Positions 33,225 through 42,006 of a stretch of 64,000 bases of DNA are shown piece by piece. How positions within the stretch are numbered: position 1 is the stretch's first letter; each line of letters begins with the position of its first letter. The stretch comes from Butyrivibrio sp. Its GTDB lineage: Bacteria; Bacillota; Clostridia; Lachnospirales; Lachnospiraceae. Below the pieces are notes generated by a model. The model saw nothing but the letters and a program-made list of their open reading frames with translations. It had not been told where the DNA came from and did no database searches. The stretch lies in NCBI GenBank assembly GCA_015056625.1, contig SVFY01000001.1, positions 161,365 through 225,364 of the forward strand, read 5' to 3'. Position numbers and translations under genes: made by a program.

Positions 33225-34624
33225 GCCTCCAAAGCCCTTATGATGCTGCGTGCAACAGACAGTCCGTTGGCACTTGCCTGCTGAAGTCCTCTGGTAACAC
33301 CAGCGCCGTCGCCAATTGCGCGAAGGCCTTTGATGCTGGTCTCGAAATCCTTATTTACTATAACCTTGTTGGAGTAGAACTTAACCTCTACACCATAAAG
33401 AAGTGTCTCATCTGAAGCAAGACCTGGTGTAACCTTATCAAGAGCCTGGATCATCTCATCAAGGTCAACCATGATCCTGTGAGGGAATACCAGTGAAAGA
33501 TCTCCAGGTACTGCATCCTTAAGAGTTGGGATCAGGTTGTTCCTGCAAAGTCTCTCCTCTGTTGTTCTTCTGCCGCGCTTGAAATCGCCATAGGTCTGCA
33601 CAAGGATCTTGCCTCCGCAGAGCATATTTGAAAGCTCAGCGATCTTCTTGCCGTACTCTATAGGAGTCTTGAAAGGCTTGGTGAAGTTCTTGGATACCAG
33701 AAGGGCGAAGTTTGTGTTGTTAGTCTTAAACTCTTTTCCCTTATAAGCATGTCCATTAACTACAGCCAGTCCGTTTTCGTAGTACTCAGTTGCAACCTCT
33801 CCTGATGGGTTTGTGCAGAAGGTTCTTACCTTGTCGTCAAAAGTTGGTGTGTGGTAGATGAGCTTGGCCTCGTAGAGGTTCTCATTGAGGAACTGCATAA
33901 CTTCATCTCTTACCTCAACTCTTACGCCCACATCAACTGTGCCAGGCTTGGTCTCGATACCGATCTCTTCGCACTTATCCTTGAACCAGTCGGCGCCTTC
34001 ACGTCCAACTGCACTTACTATCTCTTTTGCTGTAAATGTGTCGCCCTTGTCTGTAACAACGCCGGTAGCCACTCCATCTTCTACGATGATGTCTTTTACC
34101 ATGGTGTTGAACTCTATTGTCACACCCTTTGAAAGAACGTGCTCCTGAAGGCGGGAATAGATCTTGTACCCCTCCTCAGTTCCAAGGTGTCTTATAGGAC
34201 ACTCTACAAGCTTAAGGTTTGCGTTTATTGCCTTTCTTCTGATCTCTCTGATCTCTGCCTCTTTGTCAACGCCATATACATTCGTGTCAGCACCAAACTT
34301 AAGGTAGATCTCATCAGACTCGTGGATGAGCTGTGTTGCCACGTCATATCCAAGGATCTCAGGGAGATTGCCACCTACATCAGGAGAAAGAGAGAGCTTA
34401 CCATCTGAAAAAGCTCCCGCTCCTGCAAAACCTGTTGTAATAGAGCATGGCTGACAGCCTGCACAGGTCTTGGTAATTCTCTTAGGGCAGTTCCTCTTTT
34501 CGATGGATCTGCCCTTCTCGATCATAAGGACCTTGAGATCAGGTCTCTTTTCCATAAGTTCGTAAGCGCAGAAAATGCCACCAGGGCCAGCGCCGATTAT
34601 TATCACGTCATAATTTGTTGCCAT
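33221..34624 (-). CDS. FAD-dependent oxidoreductase (uncharacterised dehydrogenase family)
   Basis: 467 residues. N-terminal Rossmann motif VIIIGAGPGGIFCAYEL, then GRSIEKRNCPKR and a Cys-containing ITKTCAGCQPCSITTGFAGA segment, then GKLSLSPDVGG; the C-terminal FAD motif reads LRAIGDGAGVTRGLQQA. This combination marks the broad FAD-dependent dehydrogenase group (COG2509-like), whose substrates are mostly unknown. The cysteines could bind a metal or act in redox. ATG 34624 follows GGAGGAATTT; a longer frame to 34687 lacks a ribosome site. Coupled to the downstream foldase gene. Confidence 0.85.
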   Translation of the reverse strand: MATNYDVIIIGAGPGGIFCAYELMEKRPDLKVLMIEKGRSIEKRNCPKRITKTCAGCQPCSITTGFAGAGAFSDGKLSLSPDVGGNLPEILGYDVATQLIHESDEIYLKFGADTNVYGVDKEAEIREIRRKAINANLKLVECPIRHLGTEEGYKIYSRLQEHVLSKGVTIEFNTMVKDIIVEDGVATGVVTDKGDTFTAKEIVSAVGREGADWFKDKCEEIGIETKPGTVDVGVRVEVRDEVMQFLNENLYEAKLIYHTPTFDDKVRTFCTNPSGEVATEYYENGLAVVNGHAYKGKEFKTNNTNFALLVSKNFTKPFKTPIEYGKKIAELSNMLCGGKILVQTYGDFKRGRRTTEERLCRNNLIPTLKDAVPGDLSLVFPHRIMVDLDEMIQALDKVTPGLASDETLLYGVEVKFYSNKVIVNKDFETSIKGLRAIGDGAGVTRGLQQASANGLSVARSIIRALEA

Positions 34625-34757
34625 AAATTCCTCCAAACTGTTTGGCAGGCTTAAATACTCTGCCAAAGTTGCACTTTTCATCGCCATGTTTTTTCACATG
34701 GGAAAGACATTATAACACACCTTGGAAAAAGTGCAAGCGTCCTTCTTTTACGTATAT

Positions 34758-34823
34758 ATTATAATGGCTTAAGCCTTTGATTTACACATATTTATACACT
34801 TTTTAGAAATAATTGAGTATAAT
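34758..34823. promoter_or_regulatory. divergent -10 boxes for FAD oxidoreductase and L,D-transpeptidase genes
   Basis: Minus-strand TATAAT at 34763-34758 and plus-strand TATAAT at 34818-34823; the -35 matches are poor on both strands (TGTAAA, TACACT), so only the -10 parts are convincing. Confidence 0.4.
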
Positions 34824-34863
34824 GATAGTACGTCAATTCGGTTAATAATGAGGGGAATGTCGT

Positions 34864-35463
34864 ATGTTCAAAAAAATATCATCAGTATTATTGTTGTCTT
34901 TAGTGGTGATGCTGGCTATTCCAGTCAGAGCAGAAGCCGCTGCTTTTGATCCTGTCTACTACGCAGAAAGATATCCTGATGTAGCTGCAGCTGTAGGCAC
35001 AAGTCAAAAGGCTTTGATAAACCACTACACCACCTTTGGTGTATATGAGGGAAGATTTCAGAACGCTCAGGAAGAGGCTGAAGGAAAGCCCCTTAACACC
35101 TATATTGATATAGATTTAGAAAAGCAGCATGTCACCTACATCCTTGATGGCAACGTAGCTTTTGAAACGGACTGTGTATCAGGGGATGTATCAAAAAACA
35201 GACAGACTCCCACCGGAGTATATGCTATCTACGGTCACGTTCCAGGCCAGTACCTGACAGGCCCGACCTGGAAGAACTGGGTGGACTACTGGATGCCGTT
35301 TTCTCCAGGCGGATGCGGACTTCACGATGCCACCTGGCGAAAGAAATTTGGCGGCGAGATCTACAAGACCAACGGATCCCACGGATGTGTGAATCTCTCC
35401 CACGATGCAGCAAAAGAGCTGTTCAACATGGTGGGCATTGGCACAGTGGTAAACGTACACTAA
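34864..35463 (+). CDS. secreted L,D-transpeptidase (YkuD domain)
   Basis: 199 residues. Signal peptide about 1-26 (ending AEAA). Residues 27-70 carry FDPVYYAERYPDVAAAVG...HYTTFGVYEGR, a short motif seen in many Lachnospiraceae surface proteins. The YkuD domain (about 77-199) has the catalytic HDATWR and SHGCVNL motifs with the nucleophilic Cys. It would form 3-3 peptidoglycan cross-links or attach proteins to the wall. Normal length for a small L,D-transpeptidase; palindrome R4 follows. Confidence 0.93.
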   Translation: MFKKISSVLLLSLVVMLAIPVRAEAAAFDPVYYAERYPDVAAAVGTSQKALINHYTTFGVYEGRFQNAQEEAEGKPLNTYIDIDLEKQHVTYILDGNVAFETDCVSGDVSKNRQTPTGVYAIYGHVPGQYLTGPTWKNWVDYWMPFSPGGCGLHDATWRKKFGGEIYKTNGSHGCVNLSHDAAKELFNMVGIGTVVNVH

Positions 35464-35621
35464 AAAAGCAAGACAAGACACGGGGACGGTTCTACTGCGA
35501 CAGGGTGGTCCATGGGGACGGGGTTAGTGGTCCATTGGGATAACTCCCAATGGACCACTAACCCCGTCCCCATGGACCACCCTGTCGCAGTAGAACCGTC
35601 CCCGTGTCTTGTCTTGTTTTT
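35464..35621. repeat. Modular palindrome R4 (two module types)
   Basis: Near-perfect palindrome with arms of about 75 bases centred near 35543 (AATGGGA-type centre TGGGATAACTCCCA). Outer module GACACGGGGACGGTTCTACTGCGAC is shared with R1-R3, R5 and R7; inner module TGGTCCATGGGGACGGGG plus TTAGTGGTCCATT is shared only with R6. It starts one base after the L,D-transpeptidase stop. Confidence 0.93.
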
Positions 35622-35686
35622 ATACGAGCATCTGATAAAATATTAACAGGGTTACTAATTTTACATTTTTAGGAGGTATGTTTTTT

Positions 35687-36652
35687 ATGGCTATGAACAA
35701 AGTAGTAGTTGCTGGCGGCGGTGTACTCGGAACTCAGATTGGACTCATGTGCGCTTATACTGGGCATGACGTTACTTTCTGGCTTAGAAGTGAGTCTTCT
35801 ATAGGAAGGACACAGCCCAAGATCGATCTTTATTCAAAGGCTATGCTGGATGACCTTGCAGCAGCAAAGAATCTGATTGGCAATCCGCTAGGTGCTCTTC
35901 TTTATCCAAGGGGACTTATCACAAAGTGGGAAGGCATCACAGCTGAGCAGATCGATGCTCTCATTGAGCAGGGTAAAAAGAATATGACCGACAACGTACA
36001 TATCGAGCTTGATATGGCTAAGGCTGTTGCCGACGCTGATATTGTTATCGAATCAATGGCTGAGAATCCAGATGCCAAGATAGATGTATACGAGCAGATG
36101 AAAGATCTTCTCGATGAGAAGACCATCCTTGTTACTAACTCTTCAACACTTCTTCCAAGCATGTTTGCTGAGCACACAGGAAGACCTGAGAAGTATCTTT
36201 CACTTCACTTTGCTAATACTATCTGGAAGAACAACACTGCAGAGGTTATGGGACATCCTGGAACAGATCCTGAGATCTACAAGAAAGTCGTTGCATTTGC
36301 TGGTGAGATCAACATGGTTTCTCTTGAGCTTCACAAGGAGCAGCCAGGCTACATCCTTAACTCCATGCTGGTTCCTTTCCTTTCAGCAGCGCAGGCTCTG
36401 TGGGCTAACGAAGTTGCAGATCCTAAGACCATCGATCTTACATGGCGTCTTGCAACTGGCGCTCCAAAGGGACCTTTCGAGATCCTTGACATTGTAGGTC
36501 TTGAGACAGCTTACAACATCAACCAGATGAAGCCAGGCGCTCAGGAAGAGGGTAATATCTACAACAAGATCGGCAAGCTCTTAAAAGAGAAGATCGACAA
36601 GGGCGAGACCGGTATCAACAAGGGCAAGGGATTCTACGAGTACAATAAATAA
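35687..36652 (+). CDS. 3-hydroxyacyl-CoA dehydrogenase-like protein
   Basis: 321 residues. N-terminal NAD motif VVAGGGVLGTQIGLMCAYTG, then ADADIVIESMAENPDAK and TNSSTLLPSMFAEHTGRPEKYLSLHFAN with the catalytic-type His, and a C-terminal 3HCDH domain (LHKEQPGYILNSMLVPFLSAA; TGAPKGPFEILDIVGLETAY). An extra segment of about 40 residues after the first beta-alpha-beta (SIGRTQPKIDLYSKAMLDDL and on) separates it from classical butyrate-pathway Hbd (about 282 residues). ATG 35687 fits AGGAGG better than 35678, which nearly touches it. Stands alone with its own terminator, not in a bcd/etf operon, so its substrate may differ from acetoacetyl-CoA. Confidence 0.88.
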   Translation: MAMNKVVVAGGGVLGTQIGLMCAYTGHDVTFWLRSESSIGRTQPKIDLYSKAMLDDLAAAKNLIGNPLGALLYPRGLITKWEGITAEQIDALIEQGKKNMTDNVHIELDMAKAVADADIVIESMAENPDAKIDVYEQMKDLLDEKTILVTNSSTLLPSMFAEHTGRPEKYLSLHFANTIWKNNTAEVMGHPGTDPEIYKKVVAFAGEINMVSLELHKEQPGYILNSMLVPFLSAAQALWANEVADPKTIDLTWRLATGAPKGPFEILDIVGLETAYNINQMKPGAQEEGNIYNKIGKLLKEKIDKGETGINKGKGFYEYNK

Positions 36653-36680
36653 TACAAATAAATATTCATATTTAAAGTTA

Positions 36681-36708
36681 AAGCCGACTCCACGAGCCGG
36701 CTTTTTTC
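36681..36708 (+). terminator. terminator of the hydroxyacyl-CoA dehydrogenase gene
   Basis: Stem AAGCCG-CTC / GAG-CGGCTT followed by a T6 run; the leuA-fusion gene converges on it. Confidence 0.88.
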
Positions 36709-36713
36709 TTGTT

Positions 36714-38708
36714 TTATCTGGTGCTGCTGCGGTACTGAACCGGAGTCATACCGTATTTCTTTTTAAAGAGTCTGTTGAAGTGCTCAACGTTCTGATAGCC
36801 TGCTGCCTCTGCGACTTTCTCAACCTTCATGTTGCCGTTTCGAAGGAGCGTGCTGGCCTTGTTGAGCCTTATTCTCTTTACGTTCTCTCCAAAGGTCATG
36901 CCTGACTTTTCCTTGATGTACTTGGACAGATATGGCTTTGAAAGATAGAACTGGCTTGAGAGGTCATCTAAAGTTACAGTCAGGTAATTTTCCTGGATGT
37001 AGTTGATGATGGAGTTGATCCTCTCGTCCTTGTTGTTCTTGATGTTCCTTACAGTGTCGATCTGGTTTACAGCAATTACAAGAGCATTGATGGAAGACTT
37101 GATGATATCTTCGTCAATTCCAACACCCCAGAACTTCTGGCCATTGTAGGTGATACCAACGTATGAGCATGCCTTTGAGGATGATCCTCTTGAAAGAGCG
37201 TGTTCCTCGTAGGTTGAAAGCTCGTAGCTGATGTTGAAGTACTGCTTGATGGCATTACTTACAGCATCAAGGCGTCCGTTACCGTTTGCCTCAACCACGT
37301 GCTCTTTATCCCCGTGACTTACTGTAACTTCCGCAAGAATTCCGTCGATCTGCTTGAAGTGTACAACAGGAATGCGGAATACGTTGTCGTTGTGAACGTA
37401 CTTATCTTCAAATATCTGATAGATCCTTGCAGGTGAAAGCTCAGCATGCTCTCTGTCTGAGATATCCTTGATAGTATAGCTGATATCTGCCTGCATCTCT
37501 TTTGGAACCATCATGCCATAGTTGGTCTTAAGGATGTAGCTTACGCCGCCCTTACCGGACTGGGAGTTGATCCTGATAACGTCTCCGTCGTACTCTCTTC
37601 CAAGATCCTTGGGGTCGATTGGAAGATAAGGAACTGACCAGATTCCGCCGTCCTTTTTCTGCTCGTGCCAGGAGAATCCCTTTGAGATAGCGTCCTGGTG
37701 AGATCCTGAAAATGCAGTAAACACCAACTGTCCTGCATATGGCTGTCTCTCATAGATGCGCATTCTTGTAAGGCGCTCATAGGTTTCAGCGATCTCTGTG
37801 ATATGGCTGAAATCCAGGCCTGGATCAATGCCGTGGGAATACATGTTGATAGCAAGGGTAACAATATCAACGTTACCTGTTCTCTCTCCGTTTCCGAAAA
37901 GAGTTCCCTCAATCCTGTCAGCTCCTGCAAGGCATCCAAGCTCAGCATCGCTGACACCTGATCCTCTGTCGTTGTGTGGATGGAGCGATAAAGTAACTGC
38001 ATCCCTGTACTTAAGGTTCTTGCTGATATACTCAACCTGAGTTGCAAACACATGTGGCATTGCGATCTCAACAGTTGTAGGGATGTTGATAACTACCTTA
38101 TTTTTCTTGGTTGGCTTCCAAACGTCGAGAACAGCATTGCAGACATCAACAGCATAGTCTACCTCTGTTCCAGGGAAGCTCTCTGGTGAATATTCAAAAG
38201 AGAAATTGCCGTTTGTCTCTTTTGCCAGCTTATCAAGAAGCTTTGCTCCGTCAACGGCTATCTTCATGACTTCTTCTTTGCTCTTTTTAAACACCTGCTC
38301 ACGCTGTGCTACAGATGTGGAGTTATACAGATGGATAATGGCCTTTGGAGCACCCTTTACTGCTTCGAAGGTTCTTTTGATAATATGCTCTCTTGCCTGA
38401 GTAAGAACCTGTACAGTAACGTCGTCAGGGATCATGTTCTTTTCGATAAGGGTTCTTGCAAACTCAAACTCAGTCTCTGAAGCTGCAGGGAAACCGATCT
38501 CGATCTCCTTAAAGCCAAGCTTTACAAGCATTGTAAAGAATTCCAGCTTTTCATCAAGACTCATGGGCTCAATAAGGGCCTGATTGCCATCTCTTAGATC
38601 TACGCTGCACCAGATGGGTGGGTGATCGATGTAGTCCTTCTTGACCCAGTCATAAGAAGGCTTTGGTGGCATGAAGTACTGTCTCTGGTATTTCTCTACG
38701 TTTTTCAT
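36714..38708 (-). CDS. leuA: 2-isopropylmalate synthase fused to a C-terminal AraC-type DNA-binding domain
   Basis: 664 residues in one uninterrupted frame. Residues 1-400 are the synthase TIM barrel that condenses acetyl-CoA and 2-ketoisovalerate: WCSVDLRDGNQAL, EIGFPAASETEFEF, SLHPHNDRGSGV and GNGERTGNVDIV hold the metal and substrate residues. About 440-555 is the leucine-binding regulatory domain (GRLDAVSNAIKQYF; SSSKACSYVGI). Residues 561-664 form a complete AraC/XylS double helix-turn-helix (TLDDLSSQFYLSKPYLSKYI; MKVEKVAEAAGYQNVEHFNR; KKYGMTPVQYR). The family normally ends near 560, so the HTH is an addition. ATG 38708 follows GAGGAG. No T-box leader is visible upstream, which fits the idea that the protein itself regulates leucine genes. 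Confidence 0.93.
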   Translation of the reverse strand: MKNVEKYQRQYFMPPKPSYDWVKKDYIDHPPIWCSVDLRDGNQALIEPMSLDEKLEFFTMLVKLGFKEIEIGFPAASETEFEFARTLIEKNMIPDDVTVQVLTQAREHIIKRTFEAVKGAPKAIIHLYNSTSVAQREQVFKKSKEEVMKIAVDGAKLLDKLAKETNGNFSFEYSPESFPGTEVDYAVDVCNAVLDVWKPTKKNKVVINIPTTVEIAMPHVFATQVEYISKNLKYRDAVTLSLHPHNDRGSGVSDAELGCLAGADRIEGTLFGNGERTGNVDIVTLAINMYSHGIDPGLDFSHITEIAETYERLTRMRIYERQPYAGQLVFTAFSGSHQDAISKGFSWHEQKKDGGIWSVPYLPIDPKDLGREYDGDVIRINSQSGKGGVSYILKTNYGMMVPKEMQADISYTIKDISDREHAELSPARIYQIFEDKYVHNDNVFRIPVVHFKQIDGILAEVTVSHGDKEHVVEANGNGRLDAVSNAIKQYFNISYELSTYEEHALSRGSSSKACSYVGITYNGQKFWGVGIDEDIIKSSINALVIAVNQIDTVRNIKNNKDERINSIINYIQENYLTVTLDDLSSQFYLSKPYLSKYIKEKSGMTFGENVKRIRLNKASTLLRNGNMKVEKVAEAAGYQNVEHFNRLFKKKYGMTPVQYRSSTR

Positions 38709-38929
38709 ATTTGCTCCTCGATTCTGTATTTGATGAATTTTTATCTCATATCCTTTGCACTGATTGATCATTATTAATTATGTCGACATATTTTTAATAT
38801 GGATTAGTTGATAATTAATACAATCGCTAGATAATTTTCATCATTTTTATTGATGGTTATTATCATACCACAATTTTGCACAATTACATCATGGTGAATT
38901 TAATCACTTTTTTTGATGAAAATTAATAA
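38709..38929 (-). promoter_or_regulatory. leuA-fusion control region with inverted repeat pair
   Basis: Very AT-rich. A 12-base sequence TAATTTTCATCA at 38832-38843 occurs in inverted orientation (TGATGAAAATTA) at 38914-38925, 70 bases apart, flanking the likely promoter. Near-copies of the TGATGG/ATCATGG type lie between them. No T-box, leucine-attenuator or riboswitch-like structure was recognised. Confidence 0.5.
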
Positions 38930-38963
38930 AAGAGCCAGTGTAGGTTATCCCTCACTGACTCTC
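38930..38963 (-). terminator. terminator of the MoxR/VWA operon
   Basis: Stem AGAGCCAGTG / TCACTGACTCT (one mismatch) followed on the minus strand by TTTTATT. Confidence 0.8.
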
Positions 38964-38970
38964 ATAGTCT

Positions 38971-40518
38971 TTAAAACACCAATTGCTGTGCCATTTCTTT
39001 TAGTTCCTGTTTTCTGTCTGACAAAAGAAGGAGCTTGTTGTACTTGTAGTAAGCCTCATTGCCTGTTTCTCTTACGAACTTAAGGCTGTGATAAGCACTT
39101 GACAGCTCGGTTAAGAATATTACCATCTCCTGGCTGCCGGTCAGAGCTTCACTGTCGCCAAATACTTCCTCAAGGAATGTAAAGCTGTTGGAGAGGTGTT
39201 CTCCCGTGCGCCTTATCGCTTCCTGCCTGCTATCCTCCCGTTTTGTAAACCACTTTTTGGCTTCTGCCAGCTGCTGTTCCCATGACGCTCCGTTCAGGCC
39301 ACCTTCTGTCAGCACCTTTATGCACTCTCCCATGGCCTCAACCGCAAGGACCATATTCTTTTCGCTGTCTCTGTCTATCATGCCAGCATCTTTCTTGTTC
39401 TTAACTTCATCAAGAAGCGCTGCCTGCCTTGCAGCAAGTTCTCCTCCGGCGCTTGTCTCACCACCTTCTGCTGCCTTTGAAGCGCCTTCTGCAGCCACAG
39501 CCTTTATGGTCTCAAAGAGCTGCTTCTGGACCGCCTGCTGCCCTGCATAGTCCCTGAACTCTCCCATGAGAGCGTCAGTAAGGAGCCCAATTACACTTAG
39601 CTTTTCGTCAAAAGAGCCTTTCCTTAGCCCCTCTTTATCCTCAGGGAACCTGCCTTCTAAGATGTCCGGAATCCTGTAAACCTGATTATATCTAAGATAC
39701 AGCTCATAGTATGTGGCAAAGTCCCTTGCAATATCAGTATTCTGAAGGTACTGGCTGCAAAGGTTTTCATCGATGACAATGCCAAGCTTTTCATGGACCT
39801 TCATAACCCTTGAAAGATCCTCCCAGCCTCTTGCTGTCACAAAGCTTCTGCCGTCAACATCAGTCTTTATGCTGTAGAAATTGTCCTTCTTGATCTCAAG
39901 ATATGCAAGGATGGCGCCGTGGATCCCCATCTTATAAGCGTAGTCTTTCCAGGCATCAAAGTCCTCTTCGATATTGATCTGCCTTACCCTGTCCAGAGTT
40001 ACAATATCAAAGTCCCTGACAGACTTGTTGAACCTTGCAGGGTTTCCGGCAGTTACAATAATGAATCCATCGGGGATCTTGTGACTTCCAAAGGTCTTGT
40101 ACTGCAGAAACTGAAGCATGGTAGGCGCCAGAGTCTCTGATACGCAGTTTATCTCGTCAAGGAAAAGAATTCCCTCCTTCACCCCGGACTTTTCAATCTG
40201 GTCGTAAACGCTGGCCACGATCTCACTCATGGTGTACTCGGTAACTGAATACTCTTTTCCCCCAAAGGTTCTTGTTGATATCTTGGGAAGGCCTATGGCG
40301 CTCTGCCTTGTGTGGTGGGTTATGGTGTAGGCCACCAGGTTGATCCCCAGGTCGTGGGCGATCTGCTCCATGATGGCGGTCTTTCCTATTCCGGGAGGTC
40401 CCATGAGAAGTATGGGTCTTTGCCTCTCCACAGGAATCTCGTATTGTCCGGCCTCATCCTTTGAAAGGTAGGCTCTTACTGCGTTTTTAACTTCCTCTTT
40501 TGCCTGATCAATATTCAT
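38971..40518 (-). CDS. MoxR-type AAA+ ATPase
   Basis: 515 residues. The AAA+ module occupies about 1-290: Walker A LLMGPPGIGKTAIM, Walker B GILFLDEINCVSE and sensor region FIIVTAGNPARFN. The C-terminal 220 residues are helical with an Ala/Glu-rich middle (AVAAEGASKAAEGGETSAGG). MoxR proteins act with VWA-domain partners as metal-loading or remodelling chaperones. The partner is encoded 13 bases upstream (40532-41932). ATG 40518 follows GGAGATAAC; a longer frame to 40572 overlaps that gene without a ribosome site. Target unknown. Confidence 0.88.
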   Translation of the reverse strand: MNIDQAKEEVKNAVRAYLSKDEAGQYEIPVERQRPILLMGPPGIGKTAIMEQIAHDLGINLVAYTITHHTRQSAIGLPKISTRTFGGKEYSVTEYTMSEIVASVYDQIEKSGVKEGILFLDEINCVSETLAPTMLQFLQYKTFGSHKIPDGFIIVTAGNPARFNKSVRDFDIVTLDRVRQINIEEDFDAWKDYAYKMGIHGAILAYLEIKKDNFYSIKTDVDGRSFVTARGWEDLSRVMKVHEKLGIVIDENLCSQYLQNTDIARDFATYYELYLRYNQVYRIPDILEGRFPEDKEGLRKGSFDEKLSVIGLLTDALMGEFRDYAGQQAVQKQLFETIKAVAAEGASKAAEGGETSAGGELAARQAALLDEVKNKKDAGMIDRDSEKNMVLAVEAMGECIKVLTEGGLNGASWEQQLAEAKKWFTKREDSRQEAIRRTGEHLSNSFTFLEEVFGDSEALTGSQEMVIFLTELSSAYHSLKFVRETGNEAYYKYNKLLLLSDRKQELKEMAQQLVF

Positions 40519-40531
40519 GTTATCTCCAATC

Positions 40532-41932
40532 CTACATGTATAGCTTAAGTGCCCAGTCAGGCACCTTGTCATCCTCGTAATCCGAATCCTCTATAAAAAC
40601 AAAGGCTGTGTCGTAGTCCGTGGGCTTCTCGGGGAAAGTCCCGTAGCCATCGGTAAAATAGATAAGGCCCTTAAGGTTTTCAAAATAGCTACTCCTTCGC
40701 AACTCTTCAACCTTTTCAAACACCGGCCTGAAATCCGTGCCGTAGCCCCCTTCCACGCGAATACTATCTGCATACTTTTCCATGTCCTCTGCAGATGTGA
40801 TGGTGTCCACCTTCTGAACCTGGTCGTCACACTGGATCACCACAATCTTTATCTTTTGAAAAAAGTTCTCGGAGGATAAAAGCATCGATCCTGTCTCATT
40901 GAGAAATCTCTGGACCATCTCATCCTGACAGGAAGCAGAAGTATCTATGGCGATCACCAGCTCCTGCACTTTCTTAACTTCCCTGAATTCATTTTCCTCA
41001 ATAAGCGGCATATCGCCGTAGGTATCAAGTCCGAAGGCGTACATTCCGTAGTCAAAAGAGTCAAGATCGATCCCGCCTTCTTCCCGAAGCTCCTTAAATC
41101 TTTCAAGAAACTCTTTGTAGTCGCGCCTGTTTGTGTTTTCAAACTTAAGGATCCAGGAGAGCTTACCTATCTTGTCGCTTTGGTTTTTTCCAATGGTCTC
41201 AATCTCAGTCTCAAGGCGCTTCGCCTCTTTGTTCCAGTCCTTCTGTCTGTTTTTTATCTTCTGAAGGCGGCGGGGATTTATGTACTTCTCCGTCTTCTTG
41301 CCATCGCCATCTGGCCCGTTTGGAGTATCCATATCATCTGGAAGATCAGGCTTTTCCTTGTCATCACTGGAATTATCATCACCTTCTTTATCTTCCATCC
41401 TTAGCCAGAACCCGTGGTCGTCTAAAAAGAACTCTCTCTCAAGCTTCTCATACTCCGGCTCATCTGGCATATTTGCCTCTTCAGAAAAATACCGGTAGAG
41501 TTTCTCCACTGTAAGTACCTTTAGCTCTTTTGTCAAAAGGCAATACCAGCGGTCCCGAAAGTCGCTGCTGACCCGGTAGATGCACTGATAGTCCATATCA
41601 TCAAGAATGGACTCCACTACAATGTCCGCACACAGGTCAAAGAGCCGTGTATCTTCGTACCTCTCAGAGGTATACATATGCCTGAAGATACAGTGCAGCA
41701 GCATGTGTACATAGGTCCTGTTAAGCTTCCCAGGCTCCTCCACAAAAAGTCTCAATATATATGAAGGGTTAAAACGAATGCTGACTGCATCCGTGCCAAC
41801 ACTGGTGGTGGAAAGATCCATCTCATAGGAAAGGCTGTTTAGCGCTGCCCCCATGAATCTCATATCCATATAAAGTTCAGTCCTTGCAGCATTAAGCACC
41901 TTAAGCCCAAGGTCATTTAGCTTTTCTCTCAT
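40532..41932 (-). CDS. VWA-like protein with metallopeptidase-like N-terminal domain (DUF2201 type)
   Basis: 466 residues. N-terminal region has a zinc-peptidase-like HxxxH pattern (YVHMLLHCIFRHMY, about 78-91), as in DUF2201 proteins. A charged linker of about 60 residues (EDKEGDDNSSDDKEKPD and on, then KIKNRQKDWNKEAKRLETE) leads to a C-terminal VWA-like domain with the MIDAS signature VIAIDTSASCQDEM and later YFTDGYGTFP. Cytoplasmic, no signal peptide. It forms an operon with the MoxR ATPase. The pair resembles RavA-ViaA-like chaperone systems in layout, but the client is not apparent from neighbours. Confidence 0.85.
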   Translation of the reverse strand: MREKLNDLGLKVLNAARTELYMDMRFMGAALNSLSYEMDLSTTSVGTDAVSIRFNPSYILRLFVEEPGKLNRTYVHMLLHCIFRHMYTSERYEDTRLFDLCADIVVESILDDMDYQCIYRVSSDFRDRWYCLLTKELKVLTVEKLYRYFSEEANMPDEPEYEKLEREFFLDDHGFWLRMEDKEGDDNSSDDKEKPDLPDDMDTPNGPDGDGKKTEKYINPRRLQKIKNRQKDWNKEAKRLETEIETIGKNQSDKIGKLSWILKFENTNRRDYKEFLERFKELREEGGIDLDSFDYGMYAFGLDTYGDMPLIEENEFREVKKVQELVIAIDTSASCQDEMVQRFLNETGSMLLSSENFFQKIKIVVIQCDDQVQKVDTITSAEDMEKYADSIRVEGGYGTDFRPVFEKVEELRRSSYFENLKGLIYFTDGYGTFPEKPTDYDTAFVFIEDSDYEDDKVPDWALKLYM

Positions 41933-41950
41933 ACACCCTATTATGGCTAT

Positions 41951-41990
41951 TAAAAAAGACTACCGCAAGCTTAAAGTGATCATGCGGTAG
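41951..41990 (-). terminator. terminator of the sodium-dependent transporter gene
   Basis: Eight-base stem CTACCGCA / TGCGGTAG, 15-base loop, then TCTTTTTT on the minus strand. Confidence 0.88.
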
Positions 41991-42006
41991 CCGTAATTTC
42001 TTTTCA

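Noticed and set aside
36714..38708. LeuA and the AraC domain as two separate genes
   Set aside because: No stop, start codon with ribosome site, or gap exists near the junction at about 37030; the linker reads through in frame.
38709..38930. T-box leader for leuA
   Set aside because: No AGGGTGGNACCGCG-type sequence or terminator/antiterminator pair is visible upstream of the start.
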